DNA of 64,000 bases from Sphingorhabdus sp. 109 (GCF_902506555.1 NZ_LR732707.1:124001-188000); one strand, 5' to 3'. Shown: positions 9,406 through 18,755, counted from the stretch's first letter. Translations and numbers: made by a program. The notes: generated by a model not told the origin, from the sequence alone.

Positions 9406-10998
9406 ATGACAGAGAATATCAAAATCAAACGCGCGCTTTTGTCGGTTTCGGACAAGAGCGGCCTCGCCGATCTCGGCAAGCAGCTGGCGGCGATGGGTGT
9501 CGCGCTGATCTCGACCGGCGGTACGGCCAAGGCCTTGCGCGAAGCGGGTCTCGAGGTTGCCGATATCAGCGATGTCACCCAGTTCCCCGAAATGATGGAC
9601 GGCCGGGTCAAGACCCTCCACCCCAAGGTCCACGGCGGCCTGCTCGCCCGGCGCGATGATGCCGGCCATGTCGCTTCGATGGAAGAACATGATATCGCCG
9701 GGATCGATCTGGTGATCGTCAATCTCTACCCCTTCGCCCAGACCGTCGCCAAAGGAGCGGAACGCGACGAGATTATCGAGAATATCGATATCGGCGGGCC
9801 TTCGATGGTGCGCAGCGCGGCCAAGAACCACGATTTCGTGACGATCGTCACCGATCCTTCCGACTACCAAACATTGCTGGCCGAGCTGCAGCAGAATGAC
9901 GGCGGCACATCGCTGGCCTTCCGCAAGAACATGGCCGCCAAGGCCTTTGCCGCGACCGCCAGCTATGACAGCATGATCGCCCAATGGTTCGGCTTTGCCG
10001 ATCAGGGCAAGATGTTCCCCGACACGCTACCGCTGACGATGAGCCGCCCGGTCGAGTTGCGCTATGGCGAGAATCCGCACCAGAGCGCGGCGCTCTATTT
10101 GCCCGACGGCCCGTCCGCGAGCGGGATTGCCCAGGCAGAGCAGCTGCAGGGCAAGGCGCTCAGCTATAATAATTATAATGACGCCGATGCCGCGCTCGAA
10201 CTGGTCAGCGAATTCCGCGACGGTCCGCCGACCGTGGTCATCGTCAAGCACGCCAATCCTTGCGGAGTGGCGAGCGCCGACAATATCCTCGACGCCTATA
10301 AAGCGGCTCTGGCCTGTGACAGCGTTTCGGCCTTTGGCGGCATCATCGCGGTCAACCGGCCGCTCGATGGCCCGGCCGCGGAAGCGATGACCGGCATCTT
10401 CACCGAAGTTGTATGCGCACCCGGTGCCAATGAGGAAGCCAAGGCGATTTTCGCCAAGAAGAAAAACCTGCGCCTGCTGCTCACCGGCGAGTTGCCCGAC
10501 CCGGCCCGCACCGGCATGGGCTTCAAATCGATCGCCGGCGGCTTCCTGCTGCAGTCGCGCGACAATGGCCAGATTTCCCAGACTGATCTGAAGTGCGTCA
10601 CCCGGCGCCAGCCGACCGAGCAGGAAATGGCCGATTGCCTCTTCGCCTGGACCGTCGCCAAACATGTCAAATCCAACGCCATTGTCTACGCCAAGGATGG
10701 CTCCACAGCGGGCGTCGGCGCAGGGCAGATGAACCGGCTCGAATCGGCGCGCATTGCCGCGTGGAAAGCCAAGGATGCAGCGGAAAAAGCCGGCTGGAAC
10801 GAAGCCCGGACCATCGGTTCGGCGGTTGCCTCGGATGCTTTCTTTCCCTTCGCCGACGGCCTGCTGGCTGCTGTCGAGGCGGGCGCAACCGCAGTGATCC
10901 AGCCCGGCGGTTCGATCCGCGATGACGAAGTGATTGCGGCGGCCGACGAAGCGGGTCTGGCGATGCTGTTCACGGGGATGCGGCATTTCCGGCACTAG
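9406..10998 (+). CDS. purH: Bifunctional AICAR transformylase / IMP cyclohydrolase PurH
   Basis: A 530-residue enzyme for the last two steps of IMP synthesis. The N-terminal MGS-like IMP cyclohydrolase domain (about 1-200) starts with [16 protein letters not shown] and contains [13 protein letters not shown]. The C-terminal AICAR formyltransferase domain contains the catalytic region KHANPCGVA and FFPFADG. Length is typical. It starts 2 bases after the heparinase stop and is probably co-transcribed. Two other purine genes, purK and purE, are also in this window on the opposite strand. Confidence 0.97.
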   Translation: MTENIKIKRALLSVSDKSGLADLGKQLAAMGVALISTGGTAKALREAGLEVADISDVTQFPEMMDGRVKTLHPKVHGGLLARRDDAGHVASMEEHDIAGIDLVIVNLYPFAQTVAKGAERDEIIENIDIGGPSMVRSAAKNHDFVTIVTDPSDYQTLLAELQQNDGGTSLAFRKNMAAKAFAATASYDSMIAQWFGFADQGKMFPDTLPLTMSRPVELRYGENPHQSAALYLPDGPSASGIAQAEQLQGKALSYNNYNDADAALELVSEFRDGPPTVVIVKHANPCGVASADNILDAYKAALACDSVSAFGGIIAVNRPLDGPAAEAMTGIFTEVVCAPGANEEAKAIFAKKKNLRLLLTGELPDPARTGMGFKSIAGGFLLQSRDNGQISQTDLKCVTRRQPTEQEMADCLFAWTVAKHVKSNAIVYAKDGSTAGVGAGQMNRLESARIAAWKAKDAAEKAGWNEARTIGSAVASDAFFPFADGLLAAVEAGATAVIQPGGSIRDDEVIAAADEAGLAMLFTGMRHFRH

Positions 10999-11006
10999 GT
11001 GTTCTT

Positions 11007-11171
11007 CCCTCTCCCTTAAGGGAGAGGGTTGCGCAGACTTGCAAACTTGTTTGCTAGTCGCAGCTGGGTGAGGGTGTATTGCGCTTCAGATTGAAAAACA
11101 CCCTCATCCAAGTCCGCCTAATCCACTTCGCGCATAAGGCTCCCTATCCTTCTCGCTCATGGGAGAAGGGA
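11007..11171. repeat. Palindromic repeat cluster downstream of purH
   Basis: A perfect 22-base palindrome CCCTCTCCCTTAAGGGAGAG(GG) at 11007-11028 is followed by a looser inverted repeat (GGTGAGGGTGT near 11066 with ACACCCTCATCC near 11099) and a small hairpin near 11150-11171. Together they resemble the REP-type intergenic repeats common in this group and may also act as the purH terminator. Confidence 0.6.
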
Positions 11172-11183
11172 AATAGTTAGACA

Positions 11184-11474
11184 ATGGCAAGAAAGACATC
11201 ATTCCCGCCCCGGTCCGAGATGTTCTCGTTCATAGAGAGTGGCGAACTGACGGTGAAAGTCACGCCCAATGCAAGTGAGAATAGCATCAGCCTGCCGGGC
11301 GCAACGGGGCCCGCCGGCGTGCTGCTGGTCCGCGTCACCGCTACGCCGGAGAATGGCAAGGCCAACGCCGCCGTGTTGAGACTGCTGTCAAAAGCGCTCG
11401 GGCTGCCCAGGACATCGCTGGAGATTGTGCGGGGCGGCAATGCAAGAACGAAGGTAATCTCGGTTCCTGGTTGA
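11184..11474 (+). CDS. DUF167 (YggU family) protein
   Basis: A 96-residue protein with the DUF167 signature: a strand LTVKVTPNASENS followed by ATPENGKANAAVLRLLSK and a C-terminal RGGNARTKVISV. E. coli YggU and related structures have this alpha/beta fold; the function is unknown. The ORF runs from an ATG at 11184, between two clusters of palindromic repeats that isolate it from purH. Confidence 0.85.
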   Translation: MARKTSFPPRSEMFSFIESGELTVKVTPNASENSISLPGATGPAGVLLVRVTATPENGKANAAVLRLLSKALGLPRTSLEIVRGGNARTKVISVPG

Positions 11475-11756
11475 ACATTTCCTCTCCTTTACGGGAGAGG
11501 GCGGTGTGCCCCTGCGAAGGCAGGGGCCCATCTCCTGAATTCTAGGTCATGACAACGGATGGAGCGTTCAAGCGCGCGAGTCAGCAGCGCGCTGTTTTCG
11601 CTGCCCGGATATGTAGTCGGTAGGGCGACAGGTGGACCCCTGCCTGCGCAGGGGAACAATCACTTCACCACTGTGCTCCGCACTTGATGCGGAGCCCTGT
11701 ATTATAAAGCGTGACAGGTCGTCAAAAAGCTCCGCCTCAAGGGCGGAGCACCAACA
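11475..11756. repeat. Cluster of five short palindromes
   Basis: This 282-base gap holds five near-perfect palindromes: 11481-11500 (CCTCTCC..GGGAGAGG), 11509-11526 (CCCCTGC..GCAGGGG), 11637-11654 (CCCCTGCCTGCGCAGGGG), 11675-11695 (GCTCCGC..GCGGAGC) and 11729-11749 (GCTCCGCC..GGCGGAGC). They occur as two related pairs plus one. No ORF was supported. Confidence 0.7.
11724..11750 (-). terminator. Terminator of the DUF3035 gene
   Basis: Read leftward, the palindrome GCTCCGCCC..GGCGGAGC is followed directly by TTTTT, only a few bases after the DUF3035 stop codon. It doubles as the last palindrome of the repeat cluster. Confidence 0.75.
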
Positions 11757-12164
11757 TCAATCCGGCGTAGCGGCCTGGGCGTTCTGGCCGTCGCCTTCGG
11801 GAGCGGCGATGATGTCGCGGGTGACGCTGCCCTTGTCAACGGTATAAGTGTCCGGATCGCCGACCGAAGAACGAATCCCGGCATCGGACTCACCGGCCAG
11901 GCCAACAACCGCATTTTCGGTCACGCTGCGCGCCTGTGGCCCGCCGAACAGGGCTTCCAGCGTCTGTTGCTGCAAACCACCGGTTTGCGGGCGCGGCTGG
12001 CCTGGCTGGGGCGGGGTGAGCGTGAAATCGGGCGGAATGACCAGCGGTGGCTGGCGCGAAACTGCGAATTCATCCGGCCGCTCGCGGTCGAACAGCCCGC
12101 TTGAACCGCAGGCGGTCAGGCTGGCCAGCGAAACAAGGCTGATGGCGACGGTCGATTTACGCAT
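11757..12164 (-). CDS. DUF3035 lipoprotein
   Basis: A 135-residue protein with a lipoprotein signal peptide ending at the lipobox LTAC. It then has the DUF3035 signature RERPDEFAVSRQPPLVIPPD and a Pro/Gln-rich linker. DUF3035 proteins are small envelope proteins of alphaproteobacteria with no known biochemical role. The ATG at 12164 is supported by GAGGG 8 bases upstream; a TTG 15 bases earlier is less likely. It lies downstream of lspA, whose product processes lipoproteins, and a shared transcript is plausible. Confidence 0.87.
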   Translation of the reverse strand: MRKSTVAISLVSLASLTACGSSGLFDRERPDEFAVSRQPPLVIPPDFTLTPPQPGQPRPQTGGLQQQTLEALFGGPQARSVTENAVVGLAGESDAGIRSSVGDPDTYTVDKGSVTRDIIAAPEGDGQNAQAATPD

Positions 12165-12249
12165 TTTATTGTCCCTCAAAAATCTCTTACGGAGCCTGAT
12201 AGCGCGCTCCTGTCACAGGTCAACTTTCGTCAAGCTGAACGTCGTCTTT

Positions 12250-12753
12250 TCACTCGGCCTTCTTTTCGCGGATTAACAGCGCGCGTGCAAGCAGGATCAC
12301 CACACCGATGCTGATAGAGGCGTCGGCAAGATTGAAAATCAGAAACGGCCGGAAATCCCCGATATGCAGATCGGCAAAGTCGGCGACATAACCGAGCCGC
12401 GCGCGGTCGACGATATTGCCCAACGCCCCGCCGAGCACCATGGACAAAGCGATAATGTCCCATTTTGCCTTTTCGCGGTTCATCCAGATGAAGACCGCAA
12501 AACCGATCAGTCCGGTCAGCGCGACCAGGGCCCAGCGCTGGAATTCGGACGACGCCGTCAGAAATCCCATCGACACCCCGTAATTTTCCGCCCAGGTCAG
12601 GTTGAAAAAGGGGATCAGTTCGATCTGGCCTCTGGACGGCAGCTGCAGCAATTGCATCACGACAAATTTGCTCGCCTGATCGAGGATGAAGATCAGAAAG
12701 GCGATGACCAGGCCGATGCGGCGGTAGTATTTGACTTGCTTGCTATCGGTCAT
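12250..12753 (-). CDS. lspA: Lipoprotein signal peptidase LspA
   Basis: A 167-residue inner-membrane aspartic protease that cleaves prolipoprotein signal peptides after lipidation. Four membrane segments are visible. The conserved catalytic aspartates are in NIVDRARLGYVADF and in FNLADASISIG. The ATG at 12753 has GGA 8 bases upstream; a longer ORF upstream is unlikely. It follows ileS in the common ileS-lspA arrangement but is separated from it by a palindromic repeat. Confidence 0.95.
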   Translation of the reverse strand: MTDSKQVKYYRRIGLVIAFLIFILDQASKFVVMQLLQLPSRGQIELIPFFNLTWAENYGVSMGFLTASSEFQRWALVALTGLIGFAVFIWMNREKAKWDIIALSMVLGGALGNIVDRARLGYVADFADLHIGDFRPFLIFNLADASISIGVVILLARALLIREKKAE

Positions 12754-12795
12754 ATCAAATTCCGTTCCGAGCAGCGCAATGGTGAGAGAGGGCGT

Positions 12796-12875
12796 CGTCA
12801 TTCTGAACTTGTTTCAGGATCCCGCCGGGCTTGGCGCTCTGCCGCGGGAGATCCTGAAACGAGTTCAGGATGACG
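12796..12875. repeat. Palindromic repeat, CGTCATTCTGAAC family
   Basis: An 80-base inverted repeat between lspA and ileS: CGTCATTCTGAACTTGTTTC on the left pairs with GAAACGAGTTCAGGATGACG on the right, around a GC-rich centre. A partial extra copy follows to about 12898. The same family appears at 56445, 57281 and 58016. Confidence 0.8.
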
Positions 12876-12912
12876 AGCTTCCGCTTCAGGATGACGAGCG
12901 AGAGAGCAGCGA

Positions 12913-15873
12913 TCACGCCAACACCTCCGCACAACGGTCGCACAGCGCGCCGTCTTCTTCTACTTCCGGCAGCAACCGCCAGCAGCGGCCACATTTGTGG
13001 TTGTCGGTCTTGGTGACGGCGATTTCCGCACCATTTGTGACATCCGCAACAATCGCCAGCTCGGCAAATTCTTCGGTGCTGATCGGCAGGTCGGCCATTG
13101 GATAGGCAATCTCTGCTTCCAGGCTTGACCGAATGGTCTTTTCCCGTCGCAATGGTTCAATCGCCTCGGTCACTTTTTCACGGGCATCGCGGATGGTCTG
13201 CCATTTTCCAGCCAGATCGCCGTCCATCCACCCGGCATCCACCTCGGGCCATATCTTCAAATGGATCGAGTCATTCTCATCCGGGAACCGGCTCTGCCAG
13301 ATTTCCTCAGCGGTAAACACCAGCACCGGCGCGATATAGCGCGTCAACGCGTGGAATAAAATGTCCATCACCGTGCGATAGGCCATGCGCTTCGGATCAT
13401 CCGGCGCGTCGCAATAGAGACAATCCTTGCGGATATCGAAGAAGAAGGCGCTGAGATCCTCCTGCGCAAAGGCGTTCAATGTCCGCATATAGGGACCGAA
13501 AGCAAAGTCGTTGACGTGCTGCTTCAGCTCCGCATCGACCTCGGCCAGCCGGTGCAGGATATAGCGTTCCAGCTCCGGCATGTCGGCCACCGCCACGCGC
13601 TCGGCATCGGTAAAGTCGCCAAGACCGCCGAGCATATAGCGGAAGGTGTTGCGCAGCTTCCGGTAGCTGTCCGAAACCCCTTTCAGGATTTCATCGCCGA
13701 TCCGGTGATCCTCGGTAAAATCGACGCTCGCCGCCCACAGCCGCAAGATATCCGCGCCCTGCACATCGATGATCTTCTTCGGATCAAGCGTGTTGCCGAG
13801 CGACTTCGACATTTTCTTGCCATTCTTGTCCAGCGTCATGCCGTGGGTCAGCACCGCCTCGTAGGGCGCGCGGCCTCTGGTGCCGCAGCTTTCCAGCAGG
13901 CTCGACTGGAACCAGCCGCGATGCTGATCGCTGCCTTCCAGATAGAGATCGGCCGGGCTCTGCTGCTCCGGCCATTTGCCGCTTTCCAGCACGAACGCAT
14001 GGGTGCAGCCGCTGTCGAACCAGACGTCGAGAATATCGGTGATCACCTCATAATCGTCGAGCGCATATGCGTTGCCGAGAAAATCTTGATGATCGGCGTT
14101 GAACCAGGCATCGGCTCCGCCGGTCTTGAACGCTGCGATGATCCGCGCGTTTACGGCGGGATCGTTGAGATATTCGCCGCTCTTGCGGTCGACATAAAGC
14201 GCAATCGGCACGCCCCAGGCGCGCTGACGGGAGAGCACCCAGTCGGGACGGCCCTCGACCATCGATTCGAGACGGCGCCGCCCGCGTTCCGGCACGAAGC
14301 GGACCTTGTTGCGGATCTCGTCGAGCGCGACATCGCGGAGGGTGGCCCCTCCACCATGCTGCGCATGGTCCCCCTCCCCGTCGCTGCGCGCCAGGGAGGA
14401 TGCTTCCCCATTTCCTCCCTGCGCCGAAGGCGTGGGGAGGGGGACCGCCGCAGGCGGTGGAGGGGCCGTAAGCGGCGCATCCATCGGCACAAACCATTGC
14501 GGTGTGCAGCGGTAAATAATCTTCGCTTTCGAACGCCAGCTGTGCGGATAGCTATGCTTGAAATCGGCGCTGGCCGAGAGCAGCGCGCCCGCCTCGCGCA
14601 GGTCCGAACAGATCGGTCCGTCCGGACCGTTGAAATTCTTGTTGATCACTCCGCCGGCGCGCTCGTCGCCGCGTGGCAGCCATTCCCAGTCGTCGCGATA
14701 GACGCCATCGGCATCGACCGCGAATACCGGATTGATGCCATTAGCCTTGCACAGATCGAAATCATCCTCACCATGGTCGGGCGACATATGGACGAGTCCC
14801 GTACCCGCATCGGTGGTGACAAAATGCGAACCATCGAGGAACGGGCGCGGTTTGGTATAGAATTCGCTGTCCGGGAACCTGTCGGCCATCGGGTGTTTGG
14901 CGGTGGCTCCGGCGAGTTGGGAGCCACTGTACAATTTAGGATCTTGGCCCCAACTCCAGTCATTGGGGTCAGGTACCTCATCTTTCGGTTCGTAGAGATT
15001 GCCGTCTTTTTGGCTAGAAATTCGAAGGAATACTTCTGTTATCTGATCTGCGCAAATTAGCAGCTTTCGATCTTGAAAATGAAGAAGTGCGTATTGGATA
15101 TCCGCCCCGTAAGCCAAAGCCTGATTAACCGGAATCGTCCAAGGCGTCGTCGTCCAGATCACCGCATGTGCGCCGACCAGCTCCGGCGCATTCGGCGCCT
15201 CGACAATCTCGAACGCCACATCAATCTGGGTCGAGACAATATCCTCATATTCCACCTCGGCCTCGGCCAGCGCGGTTTTCTCGACCGGCGACCACATCAC
15301 CGGCTTGGCGCCGCGATAAAGCTGGCCGGCTTCGGCGAATTTCAGCAATTCGGTAACAATCGCCGCCTCGGCGTCATAGTCCATCGTCAGATAGGGCTTG
15401 TCCCACTGGCCCATCACGCCGAGCCGTTTGAACTCCTCGCGCTGCACATCGACCCATTTGTCCGCATATTCGCGGCATTCGGCGCGGAATTCGCTGGCCG
15501 GGACCTCGTCCTTGTTGCGCTTTTTCTTGCGATATTGTTCCTCGATCTTCCACTCGATCGGCAGGCCGTGACAATCCCACCCCGGTACATAAGGCGCGTC
15601 CTTGCCGAGCAGACTCTGCGAGCGGACAACCAGATCCTTCAGCGTCTTGTTGAGGCTATGGCCGATATGGATATTGCCATTGGCGTAAGGCGGGCCGTCA
15701 TGCAGGATGAATTTCTCGCGGCCGGCGCGGGCTTCGCGCAGCTTTTCATAGAGACCAATTTTCTGCCAGCGCTCCAATATCGCCGGTTCCTTGTTCGCAA
15801 GGCCAGCCTTCATCGGGAAATCGGTTTTCGGCAGGAAAACCGTGTCTTTATAATCTGCTTTGGGATCGGTCAT
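12913..15873 (-). CDS. ileS: Isoleucyl-tRNA synthetase with an in-frame repeat-derived insertion
   Basis: A 986-residue class I tRNA synthetase that charges tRNA-Ile. The HIGH motif appears as NIHIGHS, KMSKS as KKMSKSLGN, the editing domain contains WTTTPWTIP, and the C-terminal zinc motif is CGRCWRL..CDRC. The length is above the usual 930-950. The excess is a segment of about 45 residues near 465-512, Pro/Ala-rich then Gly/Ser-rich (PPPPAAVPLPTPSAQGG), between PQWFVPMD and LRDVALDEI. These two blocks are nearly contiguous in other IleRS proteins. The DNA of this segment is a palindromic repeat (14344-14467). Conserved blocks continue in frame on both sides, so the protein is presumably functional. 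Confidence 0.96.
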   Translation of the reverse strand: MTDPKADYKDTVFLPKTDFPMKAGLANKEPAILERWQKIGLYEKLREARAGREKFILHDGPPYANGNIHIGHSLNKTLKDLVVRSQSLLGKDAPYVPGWDCHGLPIEWKIEEQYRKKKRNKDEVPASEFRAECREYADKWVDVQREEFKRLGVMGQWDKPYLTMDYDAEAAIVTELLKFAEAGQLYRGAKPVMWSPVEKTALAEAEVEYEDIVSTQIDVAFEIVEAPNAPELVGAHAVIWTTTPWTIPVNQALAYGADIQYALLHFQDRKLLICADQITEVFLRISSQKDGNLYEPKDEVPDPNDWSWGQDPKLYSGSQLAGATAKHPMADRFPDSEFYTKPRPFLDGSHFVTTDAGTGLVHMSPDHGEDDFDLCKANGINPVFAVDADGVYRDDWEWLPRGDERAGGVINKNFNGPDGPICSDLREAGALLSASADFKHSYPHSWRSKAKIIYRCTPQWFVPMDAPLTAPPPPAAVPLPTPSAQGGNGEASSLARSDGEGDHAQHGGGATLRDVALDEIRNKVRFVPERGRRRLESMVEGRPDWVLSRQRAWGVPIALYVDRKSGEYLNDPAVNARIIAAFKTGGADAWFNADHQDFLGNAYALDDYEVITDILDVWFDSGCTHAFVLESGKWPEQQSPADLYLEGSDQHRGWFQSSLLESCGTRGRAPYEAVLTHGMTLDKNGKKMSKSLGNTLDPKKIIDVQGADILRLWAASVDFTEDHRIGDEILKGVSDSYRKLRNTFRYMLGGLGDFTDAERVAVADMPELERYILHRLAEVDAELKQHVNDFAFGPYMRTLNAFAQEDLSAFFFDIRKDCLYCDAPDDPKRMAYRTVMDILFHALTRYIAPVLVFTAEEIWQSRFPDENDSIHLKIWPEVDAGWMDGDLAGKWQTIRDAREKVTEAIEPLRREKTIRSSLEAEIAYPMADLPISTEEFAELAIVADVTNGAEIAVTKTDNHKCGRCWRLLPEVEEDGALCDRCAEVLA
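14344..14467. repeat. Palindromic element inserted in frame within ileS
   Basis: A multi-stem palindrome of about 124 bp. Outer arms GGCCCCTCCACC (14344-14355) and GGTGGAGGGGCC (14456-14467) are perfect complements. A second perfect 13-base pair is GGTCCCCCTCCCC (14367-14379) with GGGGAGGGGGACC (14434-14446), and a third is CAGGGAGGA with TCCTCCCTG (14413-14421). Small hairpins sit between the first and second arms on each side. The structure is that of an intergenic REP-type repeat, but here it is translated. Confidence 0.9.
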
Positions 15874-15947
15874 GATCGCGGGGATTAGGGGACGCGGGCC
15901 TTGGGTGCAAGCGGGATTTGTGCCACGCGCGAGCCCTGCAATCTACC

Positions 15948-16030
15948 CGTCATTGCGAGGGCTGAAAGCCCGTGGCAATCCAGTGCGGGGGAGTGGCGTT
16001 ACGGATTGCTTCGCTGCGCTTGCAATGACG
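15948..16030. repeat. Palindromic repeat, CGTCATTGCGAG family
   Basis: An 83-base element between ribF and ileS: CGTCATTGCGAGG..GGCAATCCAG on the left and GGATTGCTTCGCTGCGCTTG followed by CAATGACG on the right. This type of intergenic repeat is widespread in bacteria, including sphingomonads. Confidence 0.75.
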
Positions 16031-16039
16031 AACGGTGGC

Positions 16040-16963
16040 TCACGCCAGCAACGCTCTCGCCCGCTCGCAATCCTTTTCCATCTGGACCTTCAGCGCGTCG
16101 AGATCATCGAACTTCTGCTCGCCGCGCAGGAAATGGTGCAGTTCGACCTCGATCGTCTGGCCATAAAGATCTTCGCTGAAATCAAAGAAAAAAGGCTCGA
16201 GCAATTCCTTGGGCGGGTCGAAGCTGGGGCGTATGCCCAGATTGGCCGCGCCGTTCAGCACGCGGCCATCGGGCAGGCGGCCCTTGACCGCATAGATGCC
16301 ATATTTAGGACGCAGATATTGACCGATATCGATATTGGCGGTCGGATAGCCCAATATCCGGCCATTCTTGTCGCCGTGGATGACCTCGCCCCGTATCGCA
16401 AACGGGCGGGTGAGCAGCCGGTTCGCTTCCTCGCAATGGCCCTCTTTCAGCGCCGCGCGGATGCGGCTGGAGGAGATAATGTCGTCGCTGTCGCTGACCG
16501 CGCTGACCGCTTCGCTTTTCAGCCCGTGCTCAGCGCCGACTTCGCGTAATACGTCGATATTGCCCTTCGCGCCCTTGCCAAAGGTGAAGTCAGCGCCGGT
16601 AACCACACCGGCTGCGCCAAAGCGCTCGACCAGCAGCTTGGCGATGAAATCCTCTGCCGTGGTGGCTGCCAGACCCGCGTCAAATGCGAAGACCAGCATC
16701 GCACTCGCGCCCGCATCGGCGAACAGCCGCTGGCGCTGATCGAGACTGGTCAGCCGGAAGGGAGCCACATCGGGCTTGAAAAAGCGCACCGGATGCGGAT
16801 CAAAAGTCGCAATGATCGCCGGACGACCTTCGTCCCGCGCCCAGTTCAGCGCCTTGCCGGCGACTGCCTGATGGCCGAAATGAAAGCCGTCGAAATTGCC
16901 CAGCGCAATGATCGCCCCGCGCAGCTCGCCTTCGATCCGGTCTTTTCCGTTCAGTCTGATCAT
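16040..16963 (-). CDS. ribF: Bifunctional riboflavin kinase / FAD synthetase RibF
   Basis: A 307-residue enzyme that converts riboflavin to FMN and FMN to FAD. The N-terminal nucleotidyltransferase domain has GNFDGFHFGHQAV, TFDPHPVRFF and SSSRIRAALKEG. The C-terminal riboflavin kinase domain has GYPTANI and the region around GIYAVKG. Length and motif order match the prokaryotic bifunctional family. It lies upstream of ileS on the same strand, the usual ribF-ileS-lspA neighbourhood, with the 15948-16030 repeat in the gap. Confidence 0.96.
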   Translation of the reverse strand: MIRLNGKDRIEGELRGAIIALGNFDGFHFGHQAVAGKALNWARDEGRPAIIATFDPHPVRFFKPDVAPFRLTSLDQRQRLFADAGASAMLVFAFDAGLAATTAEDFIAKLLVERFGAAGVVTGADFTFGKGAKGNIDVLREVGAEHGLKSEAVSAVSDSDDIISSSRIRAALKEGHCEEANRLLTRPFAIRGEVIHGDKNGRILGYPTANIDIGQYLRPKYGIYAVKGRLPDGRVLNGAANLGIRPSFDPPKELLEPFFFDFSEDLYGQTIEVELHHFLRGEQKFDDLDALKVQMEKDCERARALLA

Positions 16964-17028
16964 CGAATCGCTATTGCGGGATTTTGCGTATCATTCAACA
17001 AATTCGTCATGTCAGTGAAGGCTGACGC

Positions 17029-18264
17029 CTAACCCGCACGCGAAGTGCGGGTATTACCACCGGGCTGGACCCCGGCCTGCGCCGGGGCTGCGGTCTTCGA
17101 CAATGGCACCAGTCCAGCCTTGATCACCCGCAACGCATTCAGCCCCATCACCGCCCGGATTTCCGCTTCGCTGAAGCCGGCGTCCATCAGCGCCTGGGTG
17201 ATCTGAACCACTCCGCTGGTATCAAAGCGCGTCGTCACCGCGCCGTCAAAATCGCTGCCCAGCGCGACATGCTCGATGCCGACCAGATCGCGGACATGTT
17301 TCGCCGCTTTCGCCACGGTTGCGGGATTGGTGTCACACATCGCGCCGTCCCAATAGCCCAGACCAATGATCCCGCCGGTCGCGGCCACGCCCCTGATCTC
17401 TGCGTCGGTCAGATTGCGGTTGACCCCGCACACCGCCTGAACACCGCCATGGCTGGAGACCACAGGACGCCGCGCCATCTTTAGAATGTCGGCAACGGTC
17501 GCGTGGCTGCTATGGGCGATATCGACGATCATGCCCATGTCTTCCATGTCGCGGACAATGGTCCGGCCAAAATCGGTAAGCCCGCCTTTTTCCATGCCAT
17601 GCATCGATCCGGCCAGCTCGTTGTCGAAAAAATGCACCAGCCCCGCCATGCGCATGCCCGCGGCATAGAGTTTCTCCAGATTGGCCCGCTCGCCCTCCAG
17701 CGTCTGCAGGCCTTCGGCGGAGAATAATACACCAATCGGGCCGTCTGATTGATTCCGCGCAGCCGCGAGCGTGTCAAGATGGCCAGGCTGGCTGATCGGC
17801 ATCATCGCGCCCGCCGACACGGCCACCGCGCGGTCCAGCTTCTGCGCATGATAGAGTTGCCGCTCGAGCAGCGAGAACCAGGTCCGCACCGGCTGCATCT
17901 GGGTGATCGCCAGCAGGGTGATATTATCCGTATCGCCGCTGTTGCTGTCGTAATTCTGGCCCTTGGGCGTCTTGGTCACGCTGGAGAAAATCTGCAGCCC
18001 GATATTGCCCGCCTGCAGCCGGTCGAGATCGATATGGCCACGATCGACGCTGTCGGTAATCTTGCGCTTCCACAGCAAGGTGTCGCCGTGCAGATCGACG
18101 ATCATCAGGCTGTCGTGCAATTTCTGCGCCTCGGGGCGGATCGCCGGTAGCGGCTTTCCGTCGACCATATTGGTCTGCTTCTCGAACTCGGCCGGCGCGA
18201 AAATCAGAAAGGCGACGATAGCAATCACGACGATACTCAGAAGTGCCAGCGCGAATTTCTTCAT
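17029..18264 (-). CDS. Membrane dipeptidase (M19 family)
   Basis: A 411-residue zinc dipeptidase of the renal dipeptidase family. An N-terminal hydrophobic segment (about 3-24) is a signal anchor or signal peptide, so the enzyme faces the periplasm. Metal-site motifs include VDLHGDTLL (HxD), the Glu of SAEGLQ, and the His residues in VDIAHSSH and SSHGG. The C-terminal tail AAPAQAGVQPGGNTRTSRAG is not part of the family; its DNA is made of two hairpins at 17034-17095. The start overlaps the folA stop by 4 bases, so the two are translationally coupled. Confidence 0.92.
   Translation of the reverse strand: MKKFALALLSIVVIAIVAFLIFAPAEFEKQTNMVDGKPLPAIRPEAQKLHDSLMIVDLHGDTLLWKRKITDSVDRGHIDLDRLQAGNIGLQIFSSVTKTPKGQNYDSNSGDTDNITLLAITQMQPVRTWFSLLERQLYHAQKLDRAVAVSAGAMMPISQPGHLDTLAAARNQSDGPIGVLFSAEGLQTLEGERANLEKLYAAGMRMAGLVHFFDNELAGSMHGMEKGGLTDFGRTIVRDMEDMGMIVDIAHSSHATVADILKMARRPVVSSHGGVQAVCGVNRNLTDAEIRGVAATGGIIGLGYWDGAMCDTNPATVAKAAKHVRDLVGIEHVALGSDFDGAVTTRFDTSGVVQITQALMDAGFSEAEIRAVMGLNALRVIKAGLVPLSKTAAPAQAGVQPGGNTRTSRAG
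17034..17095. repeat. Repeat hairpins forming the 3' end of the dipeptidase gene
   Basis: Two hairpins, CCCGCAC..GTGCGGG (17034-17052) and CCCCGGC..GCCGGGG (about 17070-17088), lie over the last 20 codons of the M19 dipeptidase gene. The encoded AQAGVQ-type peptide is a recurrent product of translated intergenic repeats in this group. Confidence 0.6.
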
Positions 18265-18755
18265 GGAAGTTTTCGCTTCAGGGTGACGAAGCTGAAGCCG
18301 GGCCTTTCATTTTTTGGGGCATGATCCTCGCGCGCCACTTCTTCCCAGATATTATCGTCAAAGGCTGGTATGCTGATGTCGCCCCTTGGCTCGCTATGCA
18401 CTTCAGTCAGTTCGATCCGGTCTGCGCGGTCAAGAAAGGCCTTGTAGATTTCCGCGCCGCCGATCACCGCTATATGCGGTGAATTGGCGATTTTCAGCGC
18501 GCTTTCCACACTGTCCGCGATTTCCGCGTCATCGGCCTCCCATTCCGGGTCCCGGGTGATGACGATATGGCGCCGTCCGGGCAACAGTCCGGGCAGGCTG
18601 TCAAAAGTCTTGCGGCCCATGATCATCGGCTTGCCCATGGTCATCGTTTTGAAACGCCGCTGGTCTTCCGGCAAACGCCATGGAATGCGGTCGCCATCGC
18701 CGATCACTCCATTGTCGGCGCGGGCAAGAAAGAGGATGATTTCAGGATGATTCAT
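18261..18755 (-). CDS. folA: Dihydrofolate reductase
   Basis: A 164-residue enzyme reducing dihydrofolate to tetrahydrofolate with NADPH. Visible motifs: ARADNGVIGDGDRIPWRLPEDQ with the substrate-binding Asp in a bacterial-type Leu-Pro-Glu-Asp context, PMIMGRKTFDSLP, and VIGGAEIY for NADPH binding. Length is typical. It overlaps the dipeptidase gene downstream by 4 bases. Confidence 0.95.
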   Translation of the reverse strand: MNHPEIILFLARADNGVIGDGDRIPWRLPEDQRRFKTMTMGKPMIMGRKTFDSLPGLLPGRRHIVITRDPEWEADDAEIADSVESALKIANSPHIAVIGGAEIYKAFLDRADRIELTEVHSEPRGDISIPAFDDNIWEEVAREDHAPKNERPGFSFVTLKRKLP

